64,000 nt of DNA from Alphaproteobacteria bacterium (GTDB taxonomy: Bacteria > Pseudomonadota > Alphaproteobacteria > Micropepsales > Micropepsaceae): the NCBI GenBank assembly GCA_020852655.1, contig JADZAI010000028.1, forward strand, positions 62,001 to 126,000, given 5' to 3'. The notes beneath the pieces are model-generated. The model worked only from the letters and a program-made list of their open reading frames with translations, made no database searches and was not told the origin of the DNA. Shown one piece after another: positions 38,074-47,323 of the stretch. Position 1 is the first letter of the stretch. Each line of letters begins with the position of its first letter. The translations under genes and the position numbers were made by a program.

Positions 38074-40224
38074 ATGTTCAACATCCACAAACGCGAACTG
38101 ATGTGGGGCGGCCGCAAGCTGACGCTGGAAACGGGCAAGGTCGCCCGCCAGGCGGACGGCGCGGTGATCGCCACCTATGGCGAGACGACCGTCCTCGCCA
38201 CCGTCGTCGCGGACCGCCAGCCGCGCGCCGGCGTCGATTTCTTCCCGCTGACCGTCCACTACCAGGAACGCACCTACGCCGCCGGCAAGATACCCGGCGG
38301 CTTTTTCAAGCGCGAAGGCCGCCCTTCCGAGAAGGAGACGCTGGTCTCGCGCCTGATCGACCGCCCCATCCGCCCGCTCTTCGTCGAAGGTTTCTTCAAC
38401 GAGACGCAGGTTATCTGCACCGTCCTCTCCTATGACCTCGAGAACGACTCCGACATCGTCGCACTGGTCGCCGCTTCGGCCGCGCTGACGATCTCCGGCG
38501 TTCCGTTCCAGGGTCCGATCGGCGCCGCCCGCGTCGGCCTCATCGACGGCGCGTTCGTGCTGAACCCGACGATCGAGCAGGTGAAGACCGGGACGAAGCT
38601 GGACCTCGTCGTCGCCGGTACGACCGACGCGGTACTCATGGTCGAATCGGAAGCGCAGGAGCTGTCGGAAGACGACATGCTCGGCGCTGTGATGTTCGGC
38701 CATCGCTCGATGCAGCCGGTGATCGACGCGATCATTTCGCTGGCCGAAGCCGCCGCGAAGGAGCCGCGCGAGCTCAAGATCGAGGACAAGTCTGCGGTCA
38801 AGGCGCAGATCAAGACGATGGTCGAAGCCGACCTCCGTGCCGCCTATCAGATCCGCGGTAAGGCCGAGCGCCACGAAGCGATCGCCAAAGCGAAGGACAA
38901 GGTCGTCGCGGCTCTCGGTGGCGAAGGCGAAGGCAAGCTGAACCCGGCTGTCCTGTCGAAGCTGTTCAAGGCGGCCGAGCAGGACATCGTGCGCAACGCC
39001 ACGATCGATGGCCACCGCATCGACGGCCGCAAGCTCGACGACGTCCGCCAGATCGTTGCCGAAGTCGGCGTCCTGCCGCGCACGCACGGTTCGGCGCTCT
39101 TCACCCGCGGCGAAACGCAGGCCCTCGTGGTCGCGACGCTCGGCACCGGCGACGACGAGCAGATGATCGATGCGCTCGAAGGCCGCTACGACGAGCGCTT
39201 CATGCTGCACTACAACTTCCCCCCGTATTCGGTGGGCGAGACGGGCCGCATGGGCGCCACGGGCCGCCGCGAAGTCGGCCACGGCAAGCTGGCGTGGCGC
39301 GCGGTGCACCCGATCCTGCCGTCGAAAGAATCCTTCCCCTATACGCTGCGTGTCGTCTCCGAGATCACCGAGTCGAACGGCTCGTCCTCGATGGCCTCGG
39401 TCTGCGGTGCCTCGCTGGCGCTGATGGATGCGGGCGTGCCGCTGCGCCGTCCGATCGCCGGCATCGCGATGGGCCTGATCAAGGAAGGCGACCGCTTCGC
39501 CGTCCTGTCGGACATCCTGGGTGACGAAGACCACCTCGGCGACATGGACTTCAAGGTCGCCGGCACCGAGGAAGGCATCACCTCGCTCCAGATGGACATC
39601 AAGATCACCGGCATAACCGAAGAGATCATGCGCGTGGCGCTGACACAGGCGAAGGCCGGCCGCGCGCATATCCTCGGCGAGATGGCGAAGGCCCTCGAGG
39701 CCAGCCGCTCGGAAGTCGGCCCGAATGCCCCGCGGATCGAGACGATGAAGATCCCGACCGACAAGATCCGCGAAGTGATCGGCTCGGGCGGCAAGGTGAT
39801 CCGCGAGATCGTCGAGAAGACCGGCGCGAAGATCGACATCGAGGACGACGGCACGATCAAGATCGCCTCGCCGAACGCGGACTCGATCAAGGCCGCGCAG
39901 AAGTGGATCAAGGGCATCGTCTCGGAGCCCGAGGTCGGCGAGATCTACGAAGGCAAGGTCGTGAAGATCATGGACTTCGGCGCTTTCGTGAATTTCTTCG
40001 GCGCGAAGGACGGCCTCGTCCACATCTCGCAGCTCTCCAAGAAGCGCGTCGCCAAGGTCGGTGACGTCGTGAAGGAAGGCGACAAGGTGTTCGTGAAGCT
40101 GCTGGGCGTCGACGACCGCGGCAAGGTCCGCCTGTCGATGAAGATGGTCGACCAGACGACCGGCGCCGAGATCAAGGAAGACGAAGCGTCCGCCGGCGAA
40201 GGCGAGCAGCCCGCGGCCGAGTAA
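38074..40224 (+). CDS. pnp: polyribonucleotide nucleotidyltransferase (PNPase)
   Basis: PNPase (716 residues) degrades RNA 3' to 5' by phosphorolysis and is part of the degradosome. Two RNase PH-like cores are visible ([25 protein letters not shown] and [19 protein letters not shown]), with [19 protein letters not shown] in the second. The KH domain has [11 protein letters not shown] (about 569) and the S1 domain starts [20 protein letters not shown]. The C-terminus ends in an acidic tail. The 141-nt leader may allow autoregulation. Confidence 0.97.
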   Translation: MFNIHKRELMWGGRKLTLETGKVARQADGAVIATYGETTVLATVVADRQPRAGVDFFPLTVHYQERTYAAGKIPGGFFKREGRPSEKETLVSRLIDRPIRPLFVEGFFNETQVICTVLSYDLENDSDIVALVAASAALTISGVPFQGPIGAARVGLIDGAFVLNPTIEQVKTGTKLDLVVAGTTDAVLMVESEAQELSEDDMLGAVMFGHRSMQPVIDAIISLAEAAAKEPRELKIEDKSAVKAQIKTMVEADLRAAYQIRGKAERHEAIAKAKDKVVAALGGEGEGKLNPAVLSKLFKAAEQDIVRNATIDGHRIDGRKLDDVRQIVAEVGVLPRTHGSALFTRGETQALVVATLGTGDDEQMIDALEGRYDERFMLHYNFPPYSVGETGRMGATGRREVGHGKLAWRAVHPILPSKESFPYTLRVVSEITESNGSSSMASVCGASLALMDAGVPLRRPIAGIAMGLIKEGDRFAVLSDILGDEDHLGDMDFKVAGTEEGITSLQMDIKITGITEEIMRVALTQAKAGRAHILGEMAKALEASRSEVGPNAPRIETMKIPTDKIREVIGSGGKVIREIVEKTGAKIDIEDDGTIKIASPNADSIKAAQKWIKGIVSEPEVGEIYEGKVVKIMDFGAFVNFFGAKDGLVHISQLSKKRVAKVGDVVKEGDKVFVKLLGVDDRGKVRLSMKMVDQTTGAEIKEDEASAGEGEQPAAE

Positions 40225-40249
40225 GCTCGTCGCTTCGGCGATGCGTATA

Positions 40250-40276
40250 AAGGGCGGCCTTCGGGCCGCCCTTTTT
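40250..40276 (+). terminator. UUCG terminator after pnp
   Basis: An 8-bp GC stem (40252-40259 with 40264-40271) closed by a TTCG loop is followed by five T. It ends the rimP-pnp operon. On the other strand three T follow, so it may also help end the fab operon whose last gene stops at 40305. Confidence 0.92.
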
Positions 40277-40304
40277 GCTGGCTGCTCGCCCGCCCAATGC
40301 GGGA

Positions 40305-40952
40305 TCAGACCGGATCGAAATGCCGAGCCCAGACCGGTACGATCTTCGCGCGCTGGGCTACCGCGCGGCGGATGGCTTCGATGCGCGGCGCGTTGGGGGC
40401 GCGCCATTCGATCGGGTTGAACCACGCTGCGATGTTCGCGACGTAGATATCGAGCGCCGAAAACTGGTCGCCGCCGAGCGCATAAGGGCCGGGTCGTCCG
40501 CGGTCTTCCAGTTCGCGCTCGAACAGCATCCAGAACCAGCGGATTTCGGATTTCGCCGAAGCCTCGATTGCCGACCGGTCATAATAGTTCGAGGTGTAGC
40601 GGTTGGGAAATTCAACGCGCCCGACCGCCTCGTAGATATTGTTCGAAATGAACATCAGCCAGCGCAGCGCCCAGGCGCCGTCGCTGCTCGCGAGATCGGG
40701 GAACAGCTTCGCCTCGGCATGGCGCGCTGAGATCGTCAGCAGGATCGCCGCCGATTCCGTCACCACCGTGCCGTCGGGCAGCAGCAGCGTGGGCAGCTTG
40801 CCGGCCGGGTTGATCGCCTTGAACGCGTCTTCGGTCTCCTCGTATTTCGCGAGGTCGATGCCGCGCAGTTCGTAAGGCACGCCGATCTCAGCGAACAGCG
40901 CCTCCGCCGTGAACGAACCCGAATCCTTGTCGCCGTAGAGGATGTAGCTCAT
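40305..40952 (-). CDS. glutathione S-transferase family protein
   Basis: A 215-residue two-domain GST. The N-terminal thioredoxin-like half starts YILYGDKDSGSFTAEALFAEIGVPYELRGIDL and has NPAGKLPTLLLPDGTVVTESAAIL with the cis-proline and the SNAIL-like motif (TESAAIL). The C-terminal half is all helical with ALGGDQFSALDIYVANI, the N-capping box Asp. It is the last gene of the fab operon and its ATG overlaps the fabI stop (ATGA), so it is translated with FabI. The substrate is unknown; a link to fatty acid synthesis is inferred from coupling only. Confidence 0.88.
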   Translation of the reverse strand: MSYILYGDKDSGSFTAEALFAEIGVPYELRGIDLAKYEETEDAFKAINPAGKLPTLLLPDGTVVTESAAILLTISARHAEAKLFPDLASSDGAWALRWLMFISNNIYEAVGRVEFPNRYTSNYYDRSAIEASAKSEIRWFWMLFERELEDRGRPGPYALGGDQFSALDIYVANIAAWFNPIEWRAPNAPRIEAIRRAVAQRAKIVPVWARHFDPV

Positions 40953-41809
40953 TCGGCAGCGCGGACGGCTGCCGGCTTCGCCTCGGCATTCTCGTCGGGC
41001 AGGCCCATCAGCTTCAGGTCCGCCGTCGAGGGCATGCCGACGATGTTGTAGCCGCTGTCGACATAGTGGACCTCGCCGGTCACGCCCGCTGCGAGGTCGC
41101 TGAGCAGATAGAGCCCGGCATTGCCGACATGCTCCAGCTCGATGTTGCGCTTCATCGGCGCGTTCATCTTGTTCCACTTGAACATCAGCCGCGCATCGCC
41201 GATCGCGGAACCGGCGAGTGTGCGCATCGGGCCGGCCGAGATGCAGTTCACGCGGATATTGTCGGGGCCAAGGTCATGCGCCAGATAGCGCACGCTCGCC
41301 TCCAGCGCCGCCTTCGCGACGCCCATGACGTTGTAGTTCGGGATCACCCGGATCGCGCCCATATAGGAGAGCGTCAGCAGCGAGCCGCCATTCTTCATCA
41401 GCGGCGCAGCGCGGCGCGCGATATCGGTGAACGAGAAGCACGAGATGTCGAGCGCCCGCGCGAAATTGCGCCGGCTCGTGTCGACATAGCGACCCTTCAG
41501 CTCGGACTTGTCGGCGAAGGCGATGCAGTGGACGACGAAGTCAAGCCCACCCCAGCTCCGGTCGAGTTCGCCGAAGAGGCCTTCGAGGCTCTGCTCGTCT
41601 TCCACATCCGCCGGCAGGCACATCTTGCTGCCGAGTTCGGCCGCGAGCGGCTTCACGCGCTTGCCGAACGCATCGCCCTGATAGGTGAAGGCAAGCTCGG
41701 CACCCTGCGCCGCACAAGCCTGCGCGATGCCCCATGCGATGGAATGGTCGTTGGCGACCCCCATGATCAGGCCGCGCTTGCCGGACAGAAGTTGGTTGGC
41801 ACCGGCCAT
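40949..41809 (-). CDS. fabI: enoyl-[acyl-carrier-protein] reductase (NADH) FabI
   Basis: FabI (286 residues) reduces trans-2-enoyl-ACP in the last step of each elongation cycle. It is a short-chain dehydrogenase with the nucleotide site GKRGLIMGVANDHSIAWGIA and the catalytic Tyr-x6-Lys as Tyr159 and Lys166 (NYNVMGVAK), with Tyr149 as the second tyrosine. The C-terminal 25 residues are an alanine-rich tail beyond the conserved VDSGYNIVGM. AGGAA lies 8 nt before the ATG. It is the target of triclosan in this family. Confidence 0.96.
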   Translation of the reverse strand: MAGANQLLSGKRGLIMGVANDHSIAWGIAQACAAQGAELAFTYQGDAFGKRVKPLAAELGSKMCLPADVEDEQSLEGLFGELDRSWGGLDFVVHCIAFADKSELKGRYVDTSRRNFARALDISCFSFTDIARRAAPLMKNGGSLLTLSYMGAIRVIPNYNVMGVAKAALEASVRYLAHDLGPDNIRVNCISAGPMRTLAGSAIGDARLMFKWNKMNAPMKRNIELEHVGNAGLYLLSDLAAGVTGEVHYVDSGYNIVGMPSTADLKLMGLPDENAEAKPAAVRAAE

Positions 41810-41825
41810 GGCTATTTCCTGCCTG

Positions 41826-42221
41826 TCATTTCGCCGCTATCGCCTCGACTTCGAGGAGAAGCTCGGGAGCGGCCAGCGCGGAGACGTAGACGAGCGTAGA
41901 GGCGGGCTTCACGTCGCCCATGTGGCGCGCGCGGATTTCACGCACCTTGCCAACGGAGGCGATCTGGTTGGCGACAATGAAGAGATTGATCTTCACAAGG
42001 TCGGCGACCGTGAAGCCGCCGGCCTCCAAGACCGCCTTGATGTTGGAGAAGACGATTTCCGTCTGCCCTTCGATTCCCGGCGGCGTAGTGCCGTCCTTCG
42101 CTACGCCCACCTGGCCGGCGATGTAGAGCATCTCCGATCCGGCTTTTACCTTCCCGGCGTGACTATACGCACCGGCCGGCGCGTGGACGGCGTCGGGATT
42201 GAAGCGCGTGACTGCTGCCAT
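41826..42221 (-). CDS. Rid family protein lacking the catalytic arginine
   Basis: A 131-residue YjgF/Rid-fold protein, likely a trimer. The family pattern is seen in MLYIAGQVGV, FSNIKAVLEAGGFTVADLVKINLFI and the C-terminal LLLEVEAIAAK. In RidA the imine-hydrolysing arginine lies in the P-A-R-S/T segment before the last strands; here that segment reads KPASTLVYV and the arginine position is Ser108. It is therefore probably not a 2-aminoacrylate deaminase but one of the other Rid subgroups of unknown function. It is inserted between fabB (2 nt) and fabI (16 nt), with GGGGAG before its start. Confidence 0.87.
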   Translation of the reverse strand: MAAVTRFNPDAVHAPAGAYSHAGKVKAGSEMLYIAGQVGVAKDGTTPPGIEGQTEIVFSNIKAVLEAGGFTVADLVKINLFIVANQIASVGKVREIRARHMGDVKPASTLVYVSALAAPELLLEVEAIAAK

Positions 42222-42223
42222 GC

Positions 42224-43447
42224 TCAGCTCCCCACGCGCTCGAACACGAGCGAGGCGTTGGTACCGCCGAAGCCGAAGCTGTTCGACATAGCCGTGTTGA
42301 TCCTGGCGCCGTCGATCCGCTTGCGGACGATATTGGCGCTCGCGACGGCCGGATCGATCTCCTCGATATGGGCGCTCTCGCAGATGAAGCCGCCCTGCAT
42401 CATCAGCAGCGTGTAGATCGCTTCGTGCACGCCGGCCGCGCCTTGGCTGTGGCCGGAGAGCGATTTCGTCGCGCTGATCGGCGGCATGTTGTCGCCGAAG
42501 ACGCTGCGGATCGCTTCGATCTCGGGGATGTCGCCGACCGGCGTCGAGGTTGCGTGCGGGTTGATATAGTCGACCTTGCCCTTCACCTTCTCCAGCGCCA
42601 TGCGCATGCAGCGCACCGCACCTTCACCGGACGGGGCGACCATGTCGGCGCCGTCCGCCGTCGCGCCGTAGCCGGTGAGCTCGGCATAGATCTTCGCGCC
42701 GCGTGCCGTGGCATGCTCCAGTTCTTCGAGAACCAGGATGCCGCCGCCGCCCGAGATCACGAAGCCGTCGCGGTTCTTGTCATAGGCGCGCGAAGCCCGC
42801 TCGGGCGTGTCGTTGTACTTGGACGACATCGCGCCCATTGCGTCGAACAGCACCGAGAGCGTCCAGTCCAGCTCCTCGCCGCCGCCGGCGAACATGATGT
42901 CCTGCTTGCCCCACTGGATCATCTCGGCCGCGTTGCCGATGCAGTTGGCCGAGGTCGAGCAGGCCGACGAGATCGAATAGTTGACGCCCTTGGTCTTGAA
43001 CCAGGTCGAGAGATTGGCCGAGACCGTCGACGACATCGCCTTCGGCACGGCGAACGGGCCGACGCGCTTCGGACCCTTGCCCGGTTCGCGCGTGGTGTCG
43101 GCCGCCTGGACGATCGCCCTGGTCGAAGGACCGCCGGAGCCGGCGATCAATCCGGTGCGTTCGTTCGAAACCAGATCCGGCGTGAGCCCCGCATCGGCGA
43201 TCGCCTGGTTCATCGCGATCCAGGCATAAGCGGCGCCGTCGCCCATGAAGCGGCGGGCCCGGCGGTCAACGGCTTCATCGAGGTCGATCTTCAGGCTGCC
43301 GTGCACCTGGCTGCGGAAGCCAAGCGCGGCGTAGTCGTCGGCGCGCACGATGCCGGAGCGGGCATCGTGCAGGCTGGCGGTGACTTCCTGTGCGTTGTTG
43401 CCCAGCGACGAGACGATGCCCATGCCGGTGACGGCGACGCGTCTCAT
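42224..43447 (-). CDS. fabB: beta-ketoacyl-ACP synthase I
   Basis: FabB (407 residues) elongates acyl-ACP, and with FabA gives unsaturated fatty acids. The thiolase-fold active site is intact: Cys163 (SSACSTSA), His298 ([11 protein letters not shown]) and His333 ([11 protein letters not shown]). The KASI signature [23 protein letters not shown] is present. AGGAAGGG precedes the ATG. It lies 37 nt downstream of fabA in the classic fabA-fabB arrangement. Confidence 0.97.
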   Translation of the reverse strand: MRRVAVTGMGIVSSLGNNAQEVTASLHDARSGIVRADDYAALGFRSQVHGSLKIDLDEAVDRRARRFMGDGAAYAWIAMNQAIADAGLTPDLVSNERTGLIAGSGGPSTRAIVQAADTTREPGKGPKRVGPFAVPKAMSSTVSANLSTWFKTKGVNYSISSACSTSANCIGNAAEMIQWGKQDIMFAGGGEELDWTLSVLFDAMGAMSSKYNDTPERASRAYDKNRDGFVISGGGGILVLEELEHATARGAKIYAELTGYGATADGADMVAPSGEGAVRCMRMALEKVKGKVDYINPHATSTPVGDIPEIEAIRSVFGDNMPPISATKSLSGHSQGAAGVHEAIYTLLMMQGGFICESAHIEEIDPAVASANIVRKRIDGARINTAMSNSFGFGGTNASLVFERVGS

Positions 43448-43484
43448 GGAAAGGCCCTTCCTAAACTGATGCGGCAGGCTGTGG

Positions 43485-44042
43485 TCACGCCGCGGCGATC
43501 GCCGGCCCGCCCGTGGTGAACAGGCCCACTTTCAGATCCTTGACCTCGAAGGCCGTCTTGCCGTCGACCTGCACGATGCCGTCGCCGACGCCGACCACCA
43601 GCTTGCGCAGGATCACGCGCTTCAGGTCGACGATGTAAGTCACGAGCTTGGCGTCCGGCAGGACCATGTCGCTGAATTTCACCTCGCCGACGCTGAGTGC
43701 GCGGCCACGGCCGGGGGCGCCCATCCAGCCGAGGAAGAAGCCGCACATCTGCCAGAGGGCGTCGAGGCCGAGACAGCCCGGCATGACCGGATCGCCCTCG
43801 AAATGGCATTTGAAGAACCAGAGGTCCGGCTTCACGTCCATCTCGGCGACGACCTGGCCCTTGCCGTGGGCGCCGCCGGTGTCGCTGATGTGAGTGATGC
43901 GATCGAACATCAGCATCGGGGGCATCGGAAGTTGCGCATTCCCGGCCCCGAAGAGCTTGCCCTTCGCGCAGTCGATCAGGGCATGAAAGTCGAAGCTCGT
44001 CGCCCGTTTGATCAGATTGGCCGCCAGGCCGCCCTCGCCCAT
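43485..44042 (-). CDS. fabA: 3-hydroxydecanoyl-ACP dehydratase/isomerase FabA
   Basis: FabA (185 residues) introduces the double bond at the C10 stage of fatty acid synthesis. The hot-dog fold active-site pair is His80 ([14 protein letters not shown]) and Asp94 (LGLDALWQ), and GELFGPGN-like [22 protein letters not shown] is the family start. The start at 44042 gives 185 residues, about a dozen more than E. coli FabA; no other start lies closer to the conserved part. It is the first gene of the operon and is divergent from irr, 138 nt apart. Confidence 0.96.
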   Translation of the reverse strand: MGEGGLAANLIKRATSFDFHALIDCAKGKLFGAGNAQLPMPPMLMFDRITHISDTGGAHGKGQVVAEMDVKPDLWFFKCHFEGDPVMPGCLGLDALWQMCGFFLGWMGAPGRGRALSVGEVKFSDMVLPDAKLVTYIVDLKRVILRKLVVGVGDGIVQVDGKTAFEVKDLKVGLFTTGGPAIAAA

Positions 44043-44180
44043 CGATCCGTCCCAAGTTCCAGATGCGCCCGAAAAGGCGCGGAATTTTCCGATCCGCTGA
44101 GGTAGCAGCCGCGGAACCCCCTCGCAAGACAACGCGCATGCTGGGATTGCTTTCCGCCACGATCGCGCGACACTTGCGCC

Positions 44181-44612
44181 ATGCATCCCTTGCAGAGCGC
44201 CGGGCGCGCGCCGGACCTGACTGCGGCCCATCATTTGCTCCGGCATGCGGGCTTGCGCCCGACGCGCCCGCGGCTTCGCCTCGCGTGGCTGCTGTTTTGT
44301 CAGGGGCCGCGCCACGTCTCCGCCGAGATGTTGGCTTCAGAGGTGGCGGCGACCGGCTTCGCCGTCGCCCAGGGGACCATCTACAATGCGCTCAATGCAT
44401 TTGCGCGGGCAGGACTGGTGCGCGAGGTCGTGATCGACGGCGAGCGGACCTGGTTCGATACCCACGTCGCACCCCACCACCACATGGTCGACGCTGCGGG
44501 CCATCTGCACGACATCCCCGCGGATGTCGTGTCGTTGGGCAACCTGCCGCCGCTTCCCGCGGGTCAGGAGATTGCAAGTGTCGAACTGGTCGTGCGGTTG
44601 CGGCCCAAGTGA
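44181..44612 (+). CDS. irr: iron response regulator Irr
   Basis: Irr (143 residues) is the alphaproteobacterial Fur-family regulator that responds to haem status. The winged-helix part has [15 protein letters not shown] and [19 protein letters not shown], and the haem-linked triple histidine HHH is at 99-101 ([12 protein letters not shown]). The N-terminal haem regulatory Cys-Pro motif of Bradyrhizobium Irr is absent, as in most other members. It is divergent from fabA, a common arrangement in the class, and is followed by the palindrome and rubrerythrin promoter. Confidence 0.93.
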   Translation: MHPLQSAGRAPDLTAAHHLLRHAGLRPTRPRLRLAWLLFCQGPRHVSAEMLASEVAATGFAVAQGTIYNALNAFARAGLVREVVIDGERTWFDTHVAPHHHMVDAAGHLHDIPADVVSLGNLPPLPAGQEIASVELVVRLRPK

Positions 44613-44630
44613 ACCTGCGAGACATTCGCG

Positions 44631-44651
44631 AATTTGAAGCCGATTCAAATT
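44631..44651. promoter_or_regulatory. palindromic operator candidate before rubrerythrin
   Basis: A perfect inverted repeat of two 8-nt arms, AATTTGAA and TTCAAATT, is separated by 5 nt. It lies 13 nt upstream of the -35 box of the next promoter and 18 nt after the irr stop. It resembles in size and A/T-rich symmetry the iron control elements bound by Irr, though it is not an exact match. Irr regulation is inference. Confidence 0.55.
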
Positions 44652-44664
44652 TGCCCCTAAGTGC

Positions 44665-44692
44665 TTGACGAGGCCTGTATCCTCTCTAATTT
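44665..44692 (+). promoter_or_regulatory. promoter of the rubrerythrin gene
   Basis: TTGACG at 44665-44670 and TAATTT at 44687-44692 are separated by 16 nt. This is the cleanest sigma70-type match in the window. Transcription should start near 44699, about 49 nt before the rubrerythrin ATG. Confidence 0.65.
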
Positions 44693-44747
44693 TGCCGCGT
44701 CATGAGGCAGGCAGACCGGCACTGTGCGCCGGAATACGGAGATGACC

Positions 44748-45164
44748 ATGAGCGGACTTGCAGACACCAAGACCCACGAAAATCTCAAGGCGGCCTTTGC
44801 CGGTGAAAGCCAGGCGAATCGTCGCTATCTCTATTTCGCGCAAAAGGCCGACGTCGAAGGCTACAACGATGTCGCGACGGTGTTCCGCTCGACGGCGGAA
44901 GGCGAAACCGGGCACGCTCACGGTCATCTTCAGTTCCTCGAAGAAGTCGGTGATCCGGCGACGGGTCTGAAGATCGGCGGCACCGCCGACAACCTGAAGG
45001 CTTCGGTGGCCGGCGAGACGCACGAATACACCGACATGTACCCCGGCATGGCGCGCACGGCGCGTGAGGAAGGATTCGACGAGATCGCCGACTGGTTCGA
45101 GACGCTGGCAAAGGCCGAAAAGAGCCATGCGGGCCGCTTCCAGAAGGCGCTCGACACGCTCTAG
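44748..45164 (+). CDS. rubrerythrin (erythrin-type, no rubredoxin domain)
   Basis: A 138-residue four-helix di-iron protein that reduces hydrogen peroxide. Metal ligands appear as Glu20, Glu53 with His56 (EGETGH), Glu90 and Glu124 with His127 (EKSH). The C-terminal rubredoxin domain of classical rubrerythrin is missing, so electrons must come from another protein, possibly the Fe-S protein encoded next. The start at 44748 is chosen because GGAG lies 6 nt upstream; an in-frame ATG at 44742 adds two residues. A strong hairpin follows the gene. Confidence 0.93.
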   Translation: MSGLADTKTHENLKAAFAGESQANRRYLYFAQKADVEGYNDVATVFRSTAEGETGHAHGHLQFLEEVGDPATGLKIGGTADNLKASVAGETHEYTDMYPGMARTAREEGFDEIADWFETLAKAEKSHAGRFQKALDTL

Positions 45165-45186
45165 GCTGTTTGCCGCTGCTGCCGTC

Positions 45187-45209
45187 GGCCGGCGCCCATG
45201 GTGCCGGCC
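45187..45209 (+). other. strong hairpin between rubrerythrin and Fe-S protein genes
   Basis: A 10-bp stem with one G-T pair (45187-45196 with 45200-45209) and a 3-nt loop. No T-run follows. It could protect the upstream rubrerythrin mRNA from 3' decay and so set unequal expression within the operon. The rest of the 120-nt gap shows nothing else. Confidence 0.5.
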
Positions 45210-45284
45210 ACGGCGGAATGCTCTGGCGTCGGCTGCGCTTTCGAGACGTTAGCCGGCGTGCGCTTCAACCGGTCCGAGTCACCC

Positions 45285-46640
45285 ATGAATGAAGGCAGCC
45301 TCAAGGCGCCTGAACGGCACAACATTCCCTGGGAGGATCCCAACTGGCTGGACCCCGTCCAACTGGACGCGGAGCTGCGCCGGGTTTTTGACCTCTGCCA
45401 TACCTGCCGTCGCTGTTTTAACCTGTGCGAGTCCTTCCCGCGCCTGTTCGATCTGATCGACGAGTCGCCGACCGGTGAGCTCGATGAGGTGAAGTCGGAC
45501 CAGTTCGGTCCGGTCATTGAGGCATGCACGCTGTGCGACATGTGCTTCATGACGAAGTGCCCCTACGTGCCTCCGCATGAATGGAATATCGATTTCCCGC
45601 ATCTGATGCTGCGCGCGCGCGCCGCCGAGGTGAAGAAGGGCGAGTCCAACTGGACCGCACGACAGCTCGCCGAGATGGACCGCAATGGCCGGCTCGCCGG
45701 GGCCGTGGCGCCCCTCGCCAATTGGGGCACCAGGCGGACGAATAAACTTACGCGGCCGCTTCTGGAGAAGACGCTGGGCATCGACCGCGATGCGGAACTG
45801 CCGAAGTTCGCCGGCAAGACGCTGATGAAGCGCGCGCGTAAGCAGAAGCATGCGCCCAACAGCGCTGCGCCTGCTTTCGGCAAGCGCAAGGCAGTGCTCT
45901 TTGCCACCTGTTTCGTAAACTTCAACAAGCCCGAGACCGGAGAGGCCGCGCTTGCCGTCCTGAACAAGCTCGGCATCGAAACGAAGGTCGACTATCCGGG
46001 CTGCTGTGGCATGCCCTTCCTTGAGCAGGCCGAACTTGATCGCGTAGCGGAACAGGCAAGAACCGTCGCCGCTGCGTTACGGCCGCTGATCGATGCAGGC
46101 TACGACGTCATCACGCCCACGGCCTCGTGTGGCCTCATGTTCAAGTTCGAATGGCCTCTGATCGTGCCGGGCGATGAGAACGTGAAGGCCTTGTCGAAGG
46201 CGACATTCGACATCGACGAATACGTCGTCGATGTCGCCAAGAAGCACGGCCTGCCTGATGGGCTGAAACCCATAGAAGGCGGCGTTACGGTGCACCTCGC
46301 CTGCCATGCCCGAGCCCAGAACGTCGGGGCGAAAGCCGCCGATATGCTGCGATTGATCCCCGGCCAGAAGGTCGACATCATCGAACGCTGTGCCGGCCAC
46401 GGCGGAACCTTCGGCGTGCTGAAGGAGACCCGGGTCTGCGCCACCAAAGTCGGCACGCCGGCCTTCCGTACCGCCCTCAAGACCAACAATGCGCATCTCG
46501 TCAGCGATTGTCCGCTGGCCGCGAGTCATCTTGTAGCCGGGACACAGGAACTGGCGCGATCCAAAGGCGAAACGGCCAACGTCCGTGTTCCTGAGCATCC
46601 CATCGAGCTTCTCGCCGCTGCGTACGGCCTCCAGGGATGA
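45285..46640 (+). CDS. GlpC/HdrD-like iron-sulfur oxidoreductase subunit
   Basis: A 451-residue protein with two 4Fe-4S clusters and a CCG (heterodisulfide-reductase-type) region. The ferredoxin motifs are Cys38, 41, 44, 48 (CHTCRRCFNLC) and Cys81, 84, 87, 92 (CTLCDMCFMTKC). CCG-type motifs occur in YPGCCGMPF and, in modified form, in HLACHARAQ and ERCAGHGGTFG. Such proteins pass electrons between a donor and a partner. It lies between rubrerythrin and a DUF3501 gene, a recurring trio, and may be the electron donor to rubrerythrin. That role is inference. The ATG at 45285 is the first before the conserved part. Confidence 0.88.
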   Translation: MNEGSLKAPERHNIPWEDPNWLDPVQLDAELRRVFDLCHTCRRCFNLCESFPRLFDLIDESPTGELDEVKSDQFGPVIEACTLCDMCFMTKCPYVPPHEWNIDFPHLMLRARAAEVKKGESNWTARQLAEMDRNGRLAGAVAPLANWGTRRTNKLTRPLLEKTLGIDRDAELPKFAGKTLMKRARKQKHAPNSAAPAFGKRKAVLFATCFVNFNKPETGEAALAVLNKLGIETKVDYPGCCGMPFLEQAELDRVAEQARTVAAALRPLIDAGYDVITPTASCGLMFKFEWPLIVPGDENVKALSKATFDIDEYVVDVAKKHGLPDGLKPIEGGVTVHLACHARAQNVGAKAADMLRLIPGQKVDIIERCAGHGGTFGVLKETRVCATKVGTPAFRTALKTNNAHLVSDCPLAASHLVAGTQELARSKGETANVRVPEHPIELLAAAYGLQG

Positions 46641-46720
46641 CGGAACACGGCGTCAAGCGTTTGGCGCGTGGGCTGCCGACACGCGTTGCGCAGTAGCTCC
46701 AGGACCGAAAGGATTAGGTC

Positions 46721-47323
46721 ATGTCGAGGCACAGATGCATCGAGCGCGGCGACATCATGTCGATGGCGGACTATAGCCTCGTTCGCAAGGAGAGACGCAG
46801 CGCGCTCATTCCCGCCAAGAAGCTGCGGCGTGTGGAGGTGGGGCCCTTCGCCACGTTCTATTTCGAGAACTATGAAACCATGTGGCTTCAGGTTCACGAG
46901 ATGCTCTTCATTGAAAAAGGCGGCGACGCGCAGATCGACGACGAACTCTCGGTGTACAACCCGCTCATCCCGCAGGGCCGGGAGCTGATCGCTACAATGA
47001 TGCTGGAGATCGATGATCCTGCGCGGCGTGACAAGGTTCTGAAGCGCCTTGGCGGGATCGAGAAGCACGTCTTCTTCGAAATCCAAGGTCCCGGCGAAAG
47101 CTGGCGCATCCAGGGCGAGCCAACCGACGACACCGAACGAACGACGCCCGAAGGCAAGACGTCGTCGGTGCATTTCTTTCATTTCCGATTTTCGGACAAT
47201 GACGTTGCCGCGTTTTCCGATGCCCGACGAACGGTCATTCTGGGCGTCGATCACCCGAACTATGGCCACATGGCGGTCGTATCCCCGGGCAGCAAAGCAG
47301 CCTTGGCGCAGGACTTCGGTTAG
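46721..47323 (+). CDS. DUF3501 family protein
   Basis: A 200-residue protein of unknown function. Family features are IERGDIMSMADYSLVRKERR at the start and RRVEVGPFATFYFENYETMWLQVHEML, followed by LIPQGRELIATMMLEIDD. No cysteine pair or known cofactor motif is visible. Members occur next to a GlpC-like Fe-S protein and a rubrerythrin in diverse bacteria, so a role in the same peroxide or redox reaction is likely. The last codons overlap the last codons of the convergent kinase gene by 4 nt (TTAG). Confidence 0.85.
   Translation: MSRHRCIERGDIMSMADYSLVRKERRSALIPAKKLRRVEVGPFATFYFENYETMWLQVHEMLFIEKGGDAQIDDELSVYNPLIPQGRELIATMMLEIDDPARRDKVLKRLGGIEKHVFFEIQGPGESWRIQGEPTDDTERTTPEGKTSSVHFFHFRFSDNDVAAFSDARRTVILGVDHPNYGHMAVVSPGSKAALAQDFG

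Noticed and set aside
37396..40425. Open frame of 1009 codons on the minus strand through rpsO and pnp
   Set aside because: Antisense shadow of conserved genes with no recognisable domain.
44043..44180. Irr box in the fabA-irr divergent region
   Set aside because: No convincing palindrome was found there; the clear one lies after irr at 44631.
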